From the NCBI RefSeq assembly GCF_004801415.1, contig NZ_SSNX01000010.1, positions 62,001 through 126,000 on the forward strand: a stretch of DNA of 64,000 bases, given 5' to 3'. Position 1 is the stretch's first letter, and each line of letters opens with the position of its first letter. This stretch comes from Deinococcus sp. KSM4-11. Lineage in GTDB: Bacteria; Deinococcota; Deinococci; Deinococcales; Deinococcaceae. The notes beneath the pieces are model-generated. The model made no database searches. It saw nothing but the letters and a program-made list of their open reading frames with translations, and had not been told where the DNA came from. Shown in pieces: positions 18,138-27,827 of this stretch. A program made the position numbers and the translations under genes.

Positions 18138-18947
18138 GGTTGTGGCAAGTTGTTGGCGCTCAGGAAGCGGGAAGCTCTGGTACAGCAGGTGGCCTGAGAT
18201 TCAGGCCACCTGCTCTACCACGTCCCGCCACGACTTGAACGCAGTGTGTTGCTGGTGACGGCGATGGCGAGCGGGGACGGGAGAGCGAGCGGGGTGGTGG
18301 AGGTTCGTGATCCGGGCGTGCAGGTCCAGGAAGCCCTGAGCGCGTTTTCGTGAACGGAAGCCTCGCTGCTGACGTTCCTGCCGCCGGGTCGGCCGATGAG
18401 ACTGTTCAATCAGATTGTTGCAGCGCGCCGTGGAGATCACCTGGACGTGCTCCACGCTGTGGAGCACGGGAAGTTCCCGTAGGGCAGCGCCGTAACTCCA
18501 GAGCTTATCGGTGTGAAGGATCTCGGGCACGTTGTATTCGCCCAGCAGTCGCTGGAGAAAGGATTGAGCGGCCTCGGTATCCCGGTGTTCTTGCAAGAAG
18601 ACGTCCAACCCGGCACCGTGCTCATCCACAGCGCGCCACAACCAGTGCCGTACCCCACCGACCTCTACGTGCATCTCGTCAAGGTGCCACCGCGAACCCC
18701 GTCGGGGTTCGCGGTGGCGTACACCTTGGGCGAACAGGTCGCTGAACTTGATGCACCAGGTACGGATGGACTCGTGGGTGACAGCGATGCCCCGTTCGAG
18801 GAGCAGTTCTTCAAGGTCTCGGTAGCTGAGGGTGAAGCGGTGGTACATCCAGACGGCGTAGCCAATGATCGCGAGAGGAAACCGGTAGCCGGGGAGCTTC
18901 TGACCGCTCAGCACGGCGTCACCCTACCCCAACTACTTGCCACAACC
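18138..18947 (-). mobile_element. Intact IS6-family insertion sequence
   Basis: About 810 bp bounded by inverted repeats: GGTTGTGGCAAGTTGTTGG (18138-18156) and CCAACTACTTGCCACAACC (18929-18947), which match at 18 of 19 positions. Size and structure fit IS6. No 8-bp target duplication is visible at the flanks, as happens when IS6 elements recombine or leave cointegrates. Confidence 0.9.
18201..18914 (-). CDS. IS6-family transposase
   Basis: A 237-residue DDE transposase filling the IS. The N-terminal helix-turn-helix region (YRFPLAIIGYAVWMYHRFTLSYRDLEELL) is followed by the catalytic Asp in WHLDEMHVEVGG, the second Asp in ILHTDKLWSYG and the Glu in NLIEQSHRPTRRQERQQ. Length is normal and no frame break is seen, so it is probably active. 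It starts with GTG at 18914. It provides the reference for four decayed IS6 copies elsewhere in the window. Confidence 0.92.
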   Translation of the reverse strand: MLSGQKLPGYRFPLAIIGYAVWMYHRFTLSYRDLEELLLERGIAVTHESIRTWCIKFSDLFAQGVRHREPRRGSRWHLDEMHVEVGGVRHWLWRAVDEHGAGLDVFLQEHRDTEAAQSFLQRLLGEYNVPEILHTDKLWSYGAALRELPVLHSVEHVQVISTARCNNLIEQSHRPTRRQERQQRGFRSRKRAQGFLDLHARITNLHHPARSPVPARHRRHQQHTAFKSWRDVVEQVA

Positions 18948-18959
18948 GGTGGCAGAGGT

Positions 18960-19560
18960 TCTCGCTGCTGGCGTGCAGGCAGAGGAATTCCTATGCCCGT
19001 TTCCCTTGCTTGAACCCCTGTTGTTGCCGTTCCTGACGCCGTACAGATTCTTGTGATTGCAGGGTCACGTTGTTGCGACGCGCCGTGAAGACAACCTGGA
19101 CGTATTCCATACCATCAAGCACCGGACGTTCCCGCAGGGCAGCGCCGTAACTTCAGTGCTGATTTGTTTGAATGACTTCTGAAAGGGAGCCGGGTTAGGA
19201 ACGTCGTTGCAGCGTCGCCGTGGCGTCGAAGCAGGCTATCGAGCACGAAATCGGGCTCGTCGTTCGCTCGCCACAGCCAGTGTCGAACGCTATTGACCGT
19301 CGTATAGCCCTCGTCCATCAGCCAACGGAACCCCCGTCGTGGTTTCTGCTGGTCCAGATTGTCCGCGAACAGCGGGCTGAACTTGAGGCACCATTCGCGC
19401 AGCGTCTCGTGACTGAATAGGGTTCCGCGCTGGTGCAGCAGTTCTGAACATCTCGGCAACCCAAAGGGAAGCGGTGGTACAGCCAGGGCGACGTGCTGGA
19501 TGGGGGCATCGCGAAGCGGTGGCAGTAAAGGGTCGGTCACGGCGGGTCAGCCTACCCAAG
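18960..19560 (-). pseudogene. Decayed IS6-family transposase
   Basis: Fragments in several minus-strand frames match the IS6 transposase: PLPFGLPRCSELLHQRGTLF, SHETLREWCLKFSPLFADNL, QKPRRGFRWLMDEGYTTVN, HWLWRANDEPDF, then downstream MEYVQVVFTARRNNV and RRQERQQQGFKQGKRA. Frame breaks and lost segments show it is dead. It is a different IS6 subtype from the intact neighbour. Confidence 0.7.
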
Positions 19561-20217
19561 CCCGGTGAAGGCAGCACAACCGACACGCTGGTGTTGGATT
19601 GCAGCGACCGTGCCGACCGGACATTCCACGCCGTGTGGTCAGAACTGATGGTCGTCGCTGAGGGCGCGAAGCGGTGAGCTCAGGCAGCGTTCTTGAAGGA
19701 GAGCAAGCACCAGTTCGGCTTGGCGCAGCTCGCGTTTCCAACTCAATGCTGGTTTCCTGGCGTGGACGCTGGCGATCCTGCATCGGGAGATGGGCATGAT
19801 TCTGGAGGCGCGTGCCGTGCTGGTGCTGCCGCAGCTGTATTTGAACCGGCCGCTCTGGACGTTCAGCAAAAATGCCGAATTTCTCGGCTAGCATGGGAAT
19901 TCACTTCGCTGTGCAAGGTACAACTCCTGAGTCCGGCCCTTGAGGTTTCCTGTGCTCAGTGCCGTTACTTGGCAGCCTATGTGCGCCTTCGCTCTGGTCG
20001 GCCTGACAGCAAACGCCAGGCAATCTTTCTGAAGGATGCCTACCTAGGACATTTCCGCTGAGACAATCGTTTGACCACCTGCGGCGCCCCTGTGCGGAAC
20101 AGGCGCCGTTCGGGAGCATACTGTTGCTTTCCCGGGCCGTGGTAGCAGCCTGTCGCGTTGGTTCAGTTTGCAACAGGTGACGTCCATGCACGTTGCCCGG
20201 TAACCAAGTGCTGCTGG
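19561..20217. other. IS-scar DNA without a supported gene
   Basis: About 650 bp. A plus-strand stretch at 19740-19890 reads like a coding fragment (WTLAILHREMGMILEARAVL) but has no start and no recognised family. The remainder shows nothing. Confidence 0.4.
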
Positions 20218-23207
20218 TCAGGTCTGTTCAAGCATGGCAATGAAGACCTGGACGACCTGAGGATCGAAATGGGTACCGGCACTGTTCAGTATGTGCTGTA
20301 TGGCTTGCTCTCGGGTCCAGGCCGGCCGATAGGGCCGGTCACTGGTCAAGGCGTCGTAGACGTCCACTACGGCGAAGGCTCTGGCTGTCAGGGGAATGGC
20401 AGTGTCCTTCAGGCCGTGTGGGTAGCCGCTGCCATCCCACTTCTCGTGGTGGTGCCGCGGGATGTCCAGGGCGGGCTGTAGGAACGTGATGGGTGAGAGC
20501 AGCTCTACAGCGAAGCTGGGATGCCGTTTCATCTGTGCCCATTCGTCGTCGTCAAGCTTGCCAGGTTTGAGCAGGATCGCGTCGCGGATCCCCATCTTGC
20601 CGATGTCGTGGAGCAGTGCCCCGCGGCGCACCTGGACGATCTGTTCGGGAGGCAGGCCCAGATGCTGACAGAGCTCCACAGTCAGCTCGGTCACGCGTCT
20701 GGAATGGCCCTCGGTCTCCTTGTCCCGGAGATCGAGGGCCCGAGCCCAGCCCTCGATTGTCTCGTCGTAGGCCAGACGCAGTTCCATGTTGCGGTGTTCG
20801 AGTTCTTGAAAGAGCAGGGCGTTCTCGACGGCGATGGCCGCCTGCCCAATCAGGGCCTCGATGGTCTCCAGCCACTGCGACGAGGGCACGAAGGTGCGCT
20901 GGTGCAGCACTTCAATGACGCCCAGTACCTGCCCACGGGCGATGAGCGGAGCGGCGTAGTACGACGTCACGCCCTCGCGCCTGAGCAGGTCGTGCCAGTC
21001 TGGCGCAAGCAGCACCGTGCGGAGATCCGGCACGGTCAGGGGGTGCCGGCTCAGGGCAACCTGGCCAGCTGGACCCTGGTCGAGCTTGACGGCCGAACCA
21101 TGCAGCGCGGTGGCATGCAGGCCGCGGGTGGCGGCATATTCCAGAGTCAAGGTATATGGGTTGAGGATCAGGGCTGTGGCAGCGTCGGCGCTCAGCTGCT
21201 TGAGGATGTTCTCGAGGATCAACCCCAGGGTGGCAGTGAGATCACCGCCCGAAGCGATGGTCTGGTCGATCTTGCGCATGTTGGAAACATGGATGAGCTG
21301 TCGTTCGAGGCCATCGTTGAGGGCCTCGATTTGCCGCGCGGCTGCCTGGCGCGCGCTGATGTCCTGCGCAATCTTGGACGCCCCCACCACGCGACCATCG
21401 GGGGCCAGAATCGGAGAGGCCGTGATGAAGACTGGGATCAGGTGGCCGTCTTTGGCCTTTCGCACTGACTCGAATGGCGGGACGCGCTCACCCTTCCCGA
21501 TACGCCGCAGCATCACCTCCTCCTCAGCACCGAGCTCCGCTGGGACGATCAAGTTCATCAACTGGCCGACAGCTTCCTCGGCGCGGTAGCCATACAACTC
21601 TTCCGCTCCGGCGTTCCATGAGCGGATGAAGCCGTCCAGCGTGACGCCAAGGATGGCGTCATGGCTGGCATGGACGATAGCAGCCAGGAACGCCTGGTCT
21701 TCCTGTGCAGCGCGGCGCTCGGTGATGTCTCGGGCCACGCAGTACAGCACAGCGTCGTTGGGAACCGCGACCGCGTTCCACTCGATCCAGACCTCGTGCC
21801 CTTCTTTGTGGATGTAGCGGTTGTGAACCACGGTCATGCCGATCTGGCCGGCCCGGCCCTTGCTGGCGATGCGGGTGCCTTCGTCGGAGGTCGTGATCCG
21901 GTCATCGGGATGCACGAACTCAAGAAAGGAGCGGCCGATCAGTTCCGCGGGCGCATAGCCCAGGATGCGCTCGCAGGCGGCGCTGACGGTGACCACTTGG
22001 GCCGCGGGCCAATCGTGGTGATCATGTCCAGCGACAGATCCAGGGTGCGCTGCAGCTGAACCGCGAGCTGATGGGCGCGCTGCTCGCTTTCTACGAGGAG
22101 GAGCCGGGCCTGCTTCTCCTGCGTGATGTCCCGGATCAGTGTGACGAAACACGCCTCTGCACCAATCGTCACCGAGACGACCGATAAGACGCTGTCCGCC
22201 ACGACGCCAGACTTCAGGCGGAACTGCACCTCGCGGTTGAGCACCTTCCCCTCTGCCTGAAGCGTTCGGCCGACATCCTCAAACTGGAGCGGGTTGACCC
22301 AGAAGTCCAGGTCAAATGGCGTGCGGCCGATCACCTCCTCGCGGTGGTACCCACTCTGTTGAAGAAACGTAGGGTTGACGTCGATGTAGCGGTGGTCGCT
22401 GACTCGGGCAACGATGATGGCAATCGGAGCAGCCTCAAAGATTGTGTTGAAGCGCTCGTAGCTGCCCCGCTGCTGTTCTTTGGCCTGGTACTGCGCAGTG
22501 ATGTCCTGGACAAACACCGAGACGCCGTCCGCCGCCGGGTAGGCGGTGACCTCAACCCACTTGCCCAACCGCTTCAGGTGACTGACGGCGGTCTGGATCG
22601 TGCCGGTAGTGCTGGACTGCTCGATGGCCTGCACCACCGCCGAGTCGGCGAGGTCAGGGAAGCTCGTGAGCATGTTGTGCCCGATGAGGTCTTCAGGACG
22701 CTGTCCAGCGATGTTGGCGGCGGCCGCATTGAGGTAACGGAAAGTCATGTTGTGGTCGACGGCGGCGACGCCGTCGGTGATTCGTTCGAGGGTCGACACG
22801 AGCTGCTGTGTGGCTTCTTCCCGCGCGGTGACGTCATTCTGGAAGCCCAGGTAGTGCGTCAAGGTGCCGGCAGCGTCGTGGACTGGGCTGACGGTCAGCT
22901 CGTTGTAGAACAGCGTGCCGTCCTTGCGGTAGTTACGCAAGGTGACGGTGACGCTGCGTTCCTCGGCCATCGCTTGTCTGATTTCTTCCAGGTGAGGCTG
23001 GTCACGATCCTGACCCTGCAGGAAGCGGCAGTTGCGGTGCAGAACCTCGGCAGCGGCGTAACCGCTGAGGCGTTCGAAGGCTGGGTTGACATAAACGATC
23101 GGGTGATCGACGTGTTGAGCGTTGGTCAGGATGACGCCGACCGTGCACGCCGCGATGGCCTGGTGCAGGAGCTGGGGGTCTCCTGGTGAGATAGGGCTGG
23201 TCGTCAT
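20218..23207 (-). pseudogene. LOV-PAS-GAF-HD-GYP protein, interrupted by one frameshift
   Basis: Start is ATG 23207 with GAGGAG six bases before it. The first ~400 codons give LOV (HRNCRFLQG with Cys60, NYRKDG, LFYNEL, GFQND: all usual flavin contacts present) and PAS domains. Near 22001-22010 (GC run) the frame is lost; one added base restores it, MITTIGP running on into VVTVSAACERILGY. The rest gives two PAS domains, GAF, and HD-GYP (LLHDIGKMGI, HHHEKWDGSGYPHG). With the base restored the protein has 996 residues, close to the 997 of the intact paralog at 51359-54352. Predicted role: blue-light-gated c-di-GMP hydrolysis if functional. It lies downstream of the fibre operon on the same strand. 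Confidence 0.9.
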
Positions 23208-23453
23208 AGTGCGCTCCTCAATGATCACATCTTTTGCGCTTTGATGACAAGCCAGCCTAGCCGCTTTCGTTTCAAATACAGCCTTCTGGGCAAATCCTCT
23301 GCCAGACTACTGCGGTGCACTCCACTACATTGTTCAAACCCATTGCTAAATATTTAATGGGGCAGTACATTTATCGCAGACGTCGTTCAGGGCTGACACA
23401 GGTTGTGGACGAGCATGGCCAGAATGACGCGCAGCGGCAGTGAATGTATGGTT

Positions 23454-23930
23454 TCAGTCTGTGCCCAGATCAGCTCCATCCTCGGCCGGTGCGGATCTGA
23501 CCCGATCGACGGCCTGGAGCGTTTGTGCCGTCTTCAGAATAAGGTAGGCTGCAGGAACGAGCTCCTGCCACTCGCGTCTTCTCATCATGCCAATTTTCAT
23601 CTTCTCTGCGGCCTTGAGGGCATCGGACACCATCAGGTACTCGAGCCGTTCCCGCGTCAACGGACGCAGGCATATGTCCCTGCCGTTGTCCCTACCATCA
23701 AACCGCGATTTTCCATCCTCACGCGCATATTCATGGCCACTGCTAGTCGTGAGGGTGTCCGATGTGACGTCCCGGAGGGTCTGCGCTCGCCAGGGCCGGT
23801 TGTTGCGCTCAATACACACCCAGCCCCCCACAAACGACCCGGCGAGCTCGTCGAGATGGGCCATGAGGTGAAGCAGGTCGACTCTGGTCTGCACGGTGCA
23901 CTCCGTTCTCTGGTCGCAATATAGACTCAT
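23454..23930 (-). CDS. Hypothetical protein, last gene of the fibre-like operon
   Basis: A 158-residue product whose ATG overlaps the stop of the large upstream gene by four bases (ATGA), so it is translationally coupled. No signal peptide or membrane helix; mixed helix and strand with charged segments (RPLTRERLEYLMVSDALKAAEKMKIG). Four cysteines, all in its first two thirds. No family recognised. Its position suggests a cytoplasmic role, perhaps regulatory, for the surface system. Confidence 0.7.
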   Translation of the reverse strand: MSLYCDQRTECTVQTRVDLLHLMAHLDELAGSFVGGWVCIERNNRPWRAQTLRDVTSDTLTTSSGHEYAREDGKSRFDGRDNGRDICLRPLTRERLEYLMVSDALKAAEKMKIGMMRRREWQELVPAAYLILKTAQTLQAVDRVRSAPAEDGADLGTD

Positions 23931-26350
23931 TTCAGGTTCAGTTCGCCCGCATCCTCAATCTGCACGTCCTGGGTTGTGGGAATCACCTCCAAGGGAAGCA
24001 GCATCAGCTGATCTTCAGGGACGACCATTACCCGGTTGGTCAGAGAGGCTGTCCCAAGCCCTGTTCCCTCCGGAGTGAGCAGGGTGACGTCATACGTGCC
24101 GGACACTACATTACGCAGCAGGAAGGTACCGTCTGCATTGACACGGCTTTCATAGCTGGCTTCCAGACCAGTCAGACGGACGGTCAGCTCGGACATGTCG
24201 GGTGGCGCTGGCACGATGAGCGTTCCTGTACTTTGCTCAGGGGCAGGCCAGTGGAGGTTCAGTTGCCCCTGGACAGTGGCCCCCGGCGAGAACTGCACAT
24301 CCACATTGCTGACCTGCTCGCCACGCACCGCGACCTTGAGGGGCAAGGCCGGGCGCGCATGGAAGCCGGCCGCGTCATCCTGGTTCACCAGCGTCAGGAC
24401 GACGTCTCCCTCGTGAACTGCTGGGAACTCGAAGTGGCCGGCGGCGTCGCTGACCGCCATTAGGTTGCCGGCCTGCAGGCGGAGGCCCGCGAACGGTCGT
24501 CCGTCCGGATACCGAATCCGGCCCACGATTCTGCCCACGTCAGGGCGCGGCGCCGTCGCGATGTTCAGGGGAACACTCATTACCGCGCTCAGGTGGGTCT
24601 GCGGTTTCCCCGCTCCCACTGCTGAGAGCACGGAGAACTTGAGATCCACCTCGTGTACCTTCATGGTCGTGCTTCCGACCACGATCCATGGGCCGTCCTG
24701 GGACGCGGGTGAGGTCAGGCCCACGCTGGCCGTGCCCCCCTGGAAGTCGCAGTTCGCCTGGAGACCTGCCGAGGTGAACAGCTGTGAGGTGCGCAGATCC
24801 AGGGTAGTGGTGATGGTCGGCTGCAGTCTGAGCGACACCGCAGGACGTGAGGTGACCGGGATGGTAGCCGATCCCTGGTAGGTCAGGGCAGCGGGTGTCC
24901 ACGCGAGGCTGGAGCGCCAACGGGAGGAGGTGAAGCTGAGACCTGTGCCGGTCGTCTGTCCACCGGTCATCCGCAGATAGGTGTCCCAGCTGTTGCCCCG
25001 GTATGCCAGCCGACCAGCGACGGTGAACGCGGCCGCGGCCCCTGGAGTGACGGGATCAACCTGATAGTCACCCGAGAGCGACGCGGTCACTCCGGTGGCG
25101 AGTTGGGCACGAACCGAGGCAATGATCCGGAGATCGGCGGTCGGTTGAGAGGTGAAATCGGTAGCCCGGTACTGGGCGCCGAGGCTCACCGCAGTCTGAC
25201 GGTTGGCATAGTCGAGTCTGGCCTGCACCTTCGGCGCCAGCGACGTGAGATCGACCACACCACTGACCTGCGCGCGGAGGTGATCGGCGTGCCCTACCAC
25301 GTCCGCCGCCACAGTCTGGCCGGCCTCCGACGTGCCCAGGCCTAGAGCGACACTCGACCGGGCACCCGACCAGCCCAGCGCGACGTTCCCAGCGAAGGTC
25401 TTGCCCTGCAGGCCCGCGCTGGCGCTGCTCCACCAGCTGATGCCCTTGAGCGCCGCGCTAACACCGATCACCCGGGTACCCGGGTGCAGCGGGAGGGTGC
25501 CAGTAGAAAGGTAGCCCACCCCGAAGGTGACCCGTTGATCCTGGTAGTCCGCGGCCCAGCTGGACTTCGATCCTGAGAACCGGAACGTTCCCGGCAGATC
25601 CGCACTGAGCCGCCCGCTCAGGTTCAGGTCTGAGGGGGTTTTGGACTGCACACCGAACGTGATCTGGCCCTTCAGGGTCAGCGACCGTTCCTCCAGGGGT
25701 ACTCCGGTGCGCAGGAGCAGGCGGTTGACGCTGACCGTTTTCGAGAGGCCGTCCTGGCCCTGAACCTTCAGCGTCACGCGGCGCGCTGGGCTGGAGCTGT
25801 AGGGAAAGGTGCCGGCCACCGTGACCCGCATCTGTTCTCCAGGCGCCAGCGTCGCCCCTGGTGTGCCGACTTGGAGGGCCGGCGCATCTGCGCTGAAACG
25901 GAGGACTTCGGGAACGTTGCCATCGTTGCGAACCACGAAGGTGGCCGTCACCTTTCCATCCAGGCCCAGGGTGTCCTCGTCCTCCGGGCGGATGGTCACG
26001 TTCCGGCGCGGCGGAATGCGGACAGCGGCCGTGGCCTGGATGCCTGAAGCGATGACACTGACCGCATACGGTCCTGCGGCGGCGGAGCCAGGAGCCTCGA
26101 CCGGTAGCAGGAGGGTGGTGTCGCTTCCGGGTTGGAGCTGTACAGCTTCCGGCGGAAACAGGGCGCGCCAGCCCGGCGGCAGCTGCAGCTCAGGCGTGCC
26201 GCTCCATTCGGTCTGGGTGTCGTTGTGAAGCTGAAAGACCAGGGTCAGCGGCTGACCGGCTCGGATCGCCTGCTCCCCGGAGGGTGTGACGACCTGGATG
26301 CCCGCGGCGCTGGAGAGCAGCAGGCTCAGGGTCAGCACCGCAGCCCGCAT
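23927..26350 (-). CDS. Large exported Ig/beta-barrel-like protein (usher-like candidate)
   Basis: A product of 807 residues from ATG 26350, two bases beyond the preceding stop. A signal peptide (MRAAVLTLSLLLSSAAG) is followed by two Ig-like strands-rich domains (about 20-220; LVFQLHNDTQTEWSG and TATFVVRNDGNVPEVLRFS resemble NEW3-type folds). A long alternating, Gly/Ser/Thr-rich region (about 225-600; repeated A-x-L-x-Y patterns) looks like an outer-membrane beta barrel. C-terminal carboxypeptidase-regulatory-like domains follow (GRIRYPDGRPFAGLRLQAGN). Ushers likewise combine a barrel with Ig-like plugs, but family membership is not proved. It follows a chaperone-like gene and a subunit-like gene, so it may be the assembly/secretion platform. 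Confidence 0.82.
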   Translation of the reverse strand: MRAAVLTLSLLLSSAAGIQVVTPSGEQAIRAGQPLTLVFQLHNDTQTEWSGTPELQLPPGWRALFPPEAVQLQPGSDTTLLLPVEAPGSAAAGPYAVSVIASGIQATAAVRIPPRRNVTIRPEDEDTLGLDGKVTATFVVRNDGNVPEVLRFSADAPALQVGTPGATLAPGEQMRVTVAGTFPYSSSPARRVTLKVQGQDGLSKTVSVNRLLLRTGVPLEERSLTLKGQITFGVQSKTPSDLNLSGRLSADLPGTFRFSGSKSSWAADYQDQRVTFGVGYLSTGTLPLHPGTRVIGVSAALKGISWWSSASAGLQGKTFAGNVALGWSGARSSVALGLGTSEAGQTVAADVVGHADHLRAQVSGVVDLTSLAPKVQARLDYANRQTAVSLGAQYRATDFTSQPTADLRIIASVRAQLATGVTASLSGDYQVDPVTPGAAAAFTVAGRLAYRGNSWDTYLRMTGGQTTGTGLSFTSSRWRSSLAWTPAALTYQGSATIPVTSRPAVSLRLQPTITTTLDLRTSQLFTSAGLQANCDFQGGTASVGLTSPASQDGPWIVVGSTTMKVHEVDLKFSVLSAVGAGKPQTHLSAVMSVPLNIATAPRPDVGRIVGRIRYPDGRPFAGLRLQAGNLMAVSDAAGHFEFPAVHEGDVVLTLVNQDDAAGFHARPALPLKVAVRGEQVSNVDVQFSPGATVQGQLNLHWPAPEQSTGTLIVPAPPDMSELTVRLTGLEASYESRVNADGTFLLRNVVSGTYDVTLLTPEGTGLGTASLTNRVMVVPEDQLMLLPLEVIPTTQDVQIEDAGELNLK

Positions 26351-26351
26351 G

Positions 26352-27125
26352 TCAGTTCCCGACGTTGACGGTGTAGCGGGCACCCATCACCGGATTCACG
26401 CCGTCGTTGGCCAGAACCACGAAGGTGTACCTGGCGGCGGCCAGTGCCCCCAGCTTGAAATCGACGTGCGCGCCGCCGCCCGGGTACAGCCGCTTCTTGC
26501 CGGCCTGCGCCTGCGCCACAAGCTTGCCCTGCGCGTCATAGACCTCGGCACGGAACTCGGGAACGATGGACGCCGTACCGTCATTCAGCAGATCGACGCC
26601 CAGGTTCACATCGGCACCGCTGCGTGACAGTTGCGGCCTGGCAAAGTTGACCTTGGCAGCGCCCCCAGGGACGGTGGTAATGAGCTGAACGGCATAGCGT
26701 GTATTCACGCTGACCCCGGCTTTGGGGGCGGATGGGGCCCCCTGCGGCTGGACAATCAACGCGCTCCAGTGGCTGCCGGCCGTGGCTCCGGCTGGAACCT
26801 TGATGTTCAGGTCGAGCGTTTTGGTGCTGCCCGCGGGGACGGTCACCGCGGCGGCAGGGAGCGTAATCCAGCTGCTGTTGCTGCTGTCCAGCGTTCCTGC
26901 GGGCAGAAAGGCAGTGTTGGCCGGAGTAACCCGCAGGTCTTCCAGGCTAAGCCCGACGGTTTCGGCCTGAGCGCCGGTATTTGAGAGGGTGATCGAGAGG
27001 TGACTGGTCTGCCCCGGACGGACGCCCAGACTGTAGAGGAGCTGGCCCACCACCCCGGTCGCGGCCACAGCAGGGCCCGACAGAAGTGGCAGGAGCGCGA
27101 GGAGAACGAAAGTACGGTGGCGCAT
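26352..27125 (-). CDS. Periplasmic Ig-like chaperone-like protein
   Basis: A product of 257 residues from ATG 27125 with GGAGG five bases upstream. Signal peptide ends near AVAA. Two beta-sandwich domains follow: domain 1 (about 25-125) with HLSITLSNTGAQAETVGLSLEDLRV and KTLDLNIKVPAGATAG, domain 2 (about 140-255) with KVNFARPQLSRSGADVNLGVDL and VDFKLGALAAARYTFVVL. The order resembles pilus chaperones, although the conserved Arg/Lys pair of FGS/FGL chaperones cannot be placed with confidence. It sits between the putative subunit and the barrel-like protein, matching chaperone/usher gene order. Confidence 0.82.
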   Translation of the reverse strand: MRHRTFVLLALLPLLSGPAVAATGVVGQLLYSLGVRPGQTSHLSITLSNTGAQAETVGLSLEDLRVTPANTAFLPAGTLDSSNSSWITLPAAAVTVPAGSTKTLDLNIKVPAGATAGSHWSALIVQPQGAPSAPKAGVSVNTRYAVQLITTVPGGAAKVNFARPQLSRSGADVNLGVDLLNDGTASIVPEFRAEVYDAQGKLVAQAQAGKKRLYPGGGAHVDFKLGALAAARYTFVVLANDGVNPVMGARYTVNVGN

Positions 27126-27140
27126 GGATCCTCCGGAAGT

Positions 27141-27184
27141 AAAAAGAGCGTTGGAAGGGCAACGTCGGTTGCCCTTCCAATGCT
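27141..27184 (-). terminator. Strong intrinsic terminator/attenuator after the subunit gene
   Basis: On the minus strand TTGGAAGGGCAAC pairs with GTTGCCCTTCCAA around a four-base loop (27151-27180), extended by a few more pairs, followed by CTCTTTTT. It sits between the subunit stop and the chaperone-like start, so most transcripts would stop here. Pilus operons often use such a step to make more subunit than assembly protein. Confidence 0.85.
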
Positions 27185-27193
27185 TCATCAGGC

Positions 27194-27688
27194 TTAGACG
27201 CCGTCGGCAGTGATGGTGAATGTAACAGTGATGGTGCTGTCTTCGAAGCCAGCAGCCGCGGTAGAGGCGGTGTAACTGACGGTAGTGTGTCCGGCGTCAT
27301 AGGCGTCAATGGCGGTAATCAGATCGCCACTCGGATTGCTGGGGCTCAAGACCAGCGCATCAGCAGCGGTGCCAGATCCAGTCAAGCTACCGTCGGCAGC
27401 AATAGCCCCCGCCACCACGCTCAGCGACATGACGTTCGTCTTGAAGTCGCTTCCCACAACGCTCGCCACAATCTTGCGAGGATTAGGAGAAGCCGCCGCG
27501 GTCGTCCAGGACAGAGAAGACGTGCCAGTCTTCCCGCCAGCAGCCATCGTTGCGCTAGGGGCGGCAACGATGGTGTCAGAGGCACCGTTGGTAATGGCAA
27601 CATCGGTCGAGTCTGCCGGATCAACGGCAAACGCAGCACCGGACAGCATCAGGGCGGACAGCAGGGCAAAGCTCTTAAAGTGACGCAT
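27194..27688 (-). CDS. Putative surface fibre subunit (pilin-like)
   Basis: A product of 164 residues; ATG 27688 has AGGAG six bases before it. A clear signal peptide (MRHFKSFALLSALMLSGAAFA) precedes a small, Thr/Ser/Ala-rich, beta-strand protein with no Cys, ending STITVTFTITADGV. Small exported beta-rich proteins with a strand-like C-terminus are typical of fimbrial subunits; the exact family is not recognised (not a standard spore-coat-U domain). It is first in the operon, followed by a terminator, then chaperone-like and barrel-like genes. It is preceded by a predicted structured leader. Confidence 0.83.
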   Translation of the reverse strand: MRHFKSFALLSALMLSGAAFAVDPADSTDVAITNGASDTIVAAPSATMAAGGKTGTSSLSWTTAAASPNPRKIVASVVGSDFKTNVMSLSVVAGAIAADGSLTGSGTAADALVLSPSNPSGDLITAIDAYDAGHTTVSYTASTAAAGFEDSTITVTFTITADGV

Positions 27689-27735
27689 CAGGGACTCCTG
27701 TCTGGAAGCAAATGCTCCAGGGGATGAGGGCTGCA

Positions 27736-27827
27736 AACCGTTGTGTAACGGTTATCAGCAGGACGAAAAGTCGGTCGCACCACTTGCTCCCCTCGTCCGA
27801 GGTGCCCGGTCTTACAGGACGAGGTTC
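27736..27827 (-). promoter_or_regulatory. Predicted pseudoknotted leader RNA, copy 1
   Basis: On the minus strand, P1 pairs CCTCGTCC with GGACGAGG (27824-27817 with 27798-27791). Inside its loop GCACC (27805-27801) pairs with a downstream GGTGC (27781-27777), giving an H-type pseudoknot. A further hairpin (AACCGTT/AACGGTT, 27753-27736) follows. A second copy lies at 34477-34560 with identical blocks (TCCTGTA, CGGGCACCT, GGACG, GAGC, AGTGGTGCGACCG) and compensatory changes in P1. It ends 48 bases from the subunit start codon. It does not match any riboswitch consensus I recall. Confidence 0.55.

Noticed and set aside
19690..20061. 122-codon plus-strand frame
   Set aside because: No start signal, erratic composition and no family; lies in IS scar DNA.
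27773..27827. Known c-di-GMP riboswitch (GEMM-I or class II)
   Set aside because: The conserved bases and stem order do not match either consensus; reported instead as an unassigned structure.
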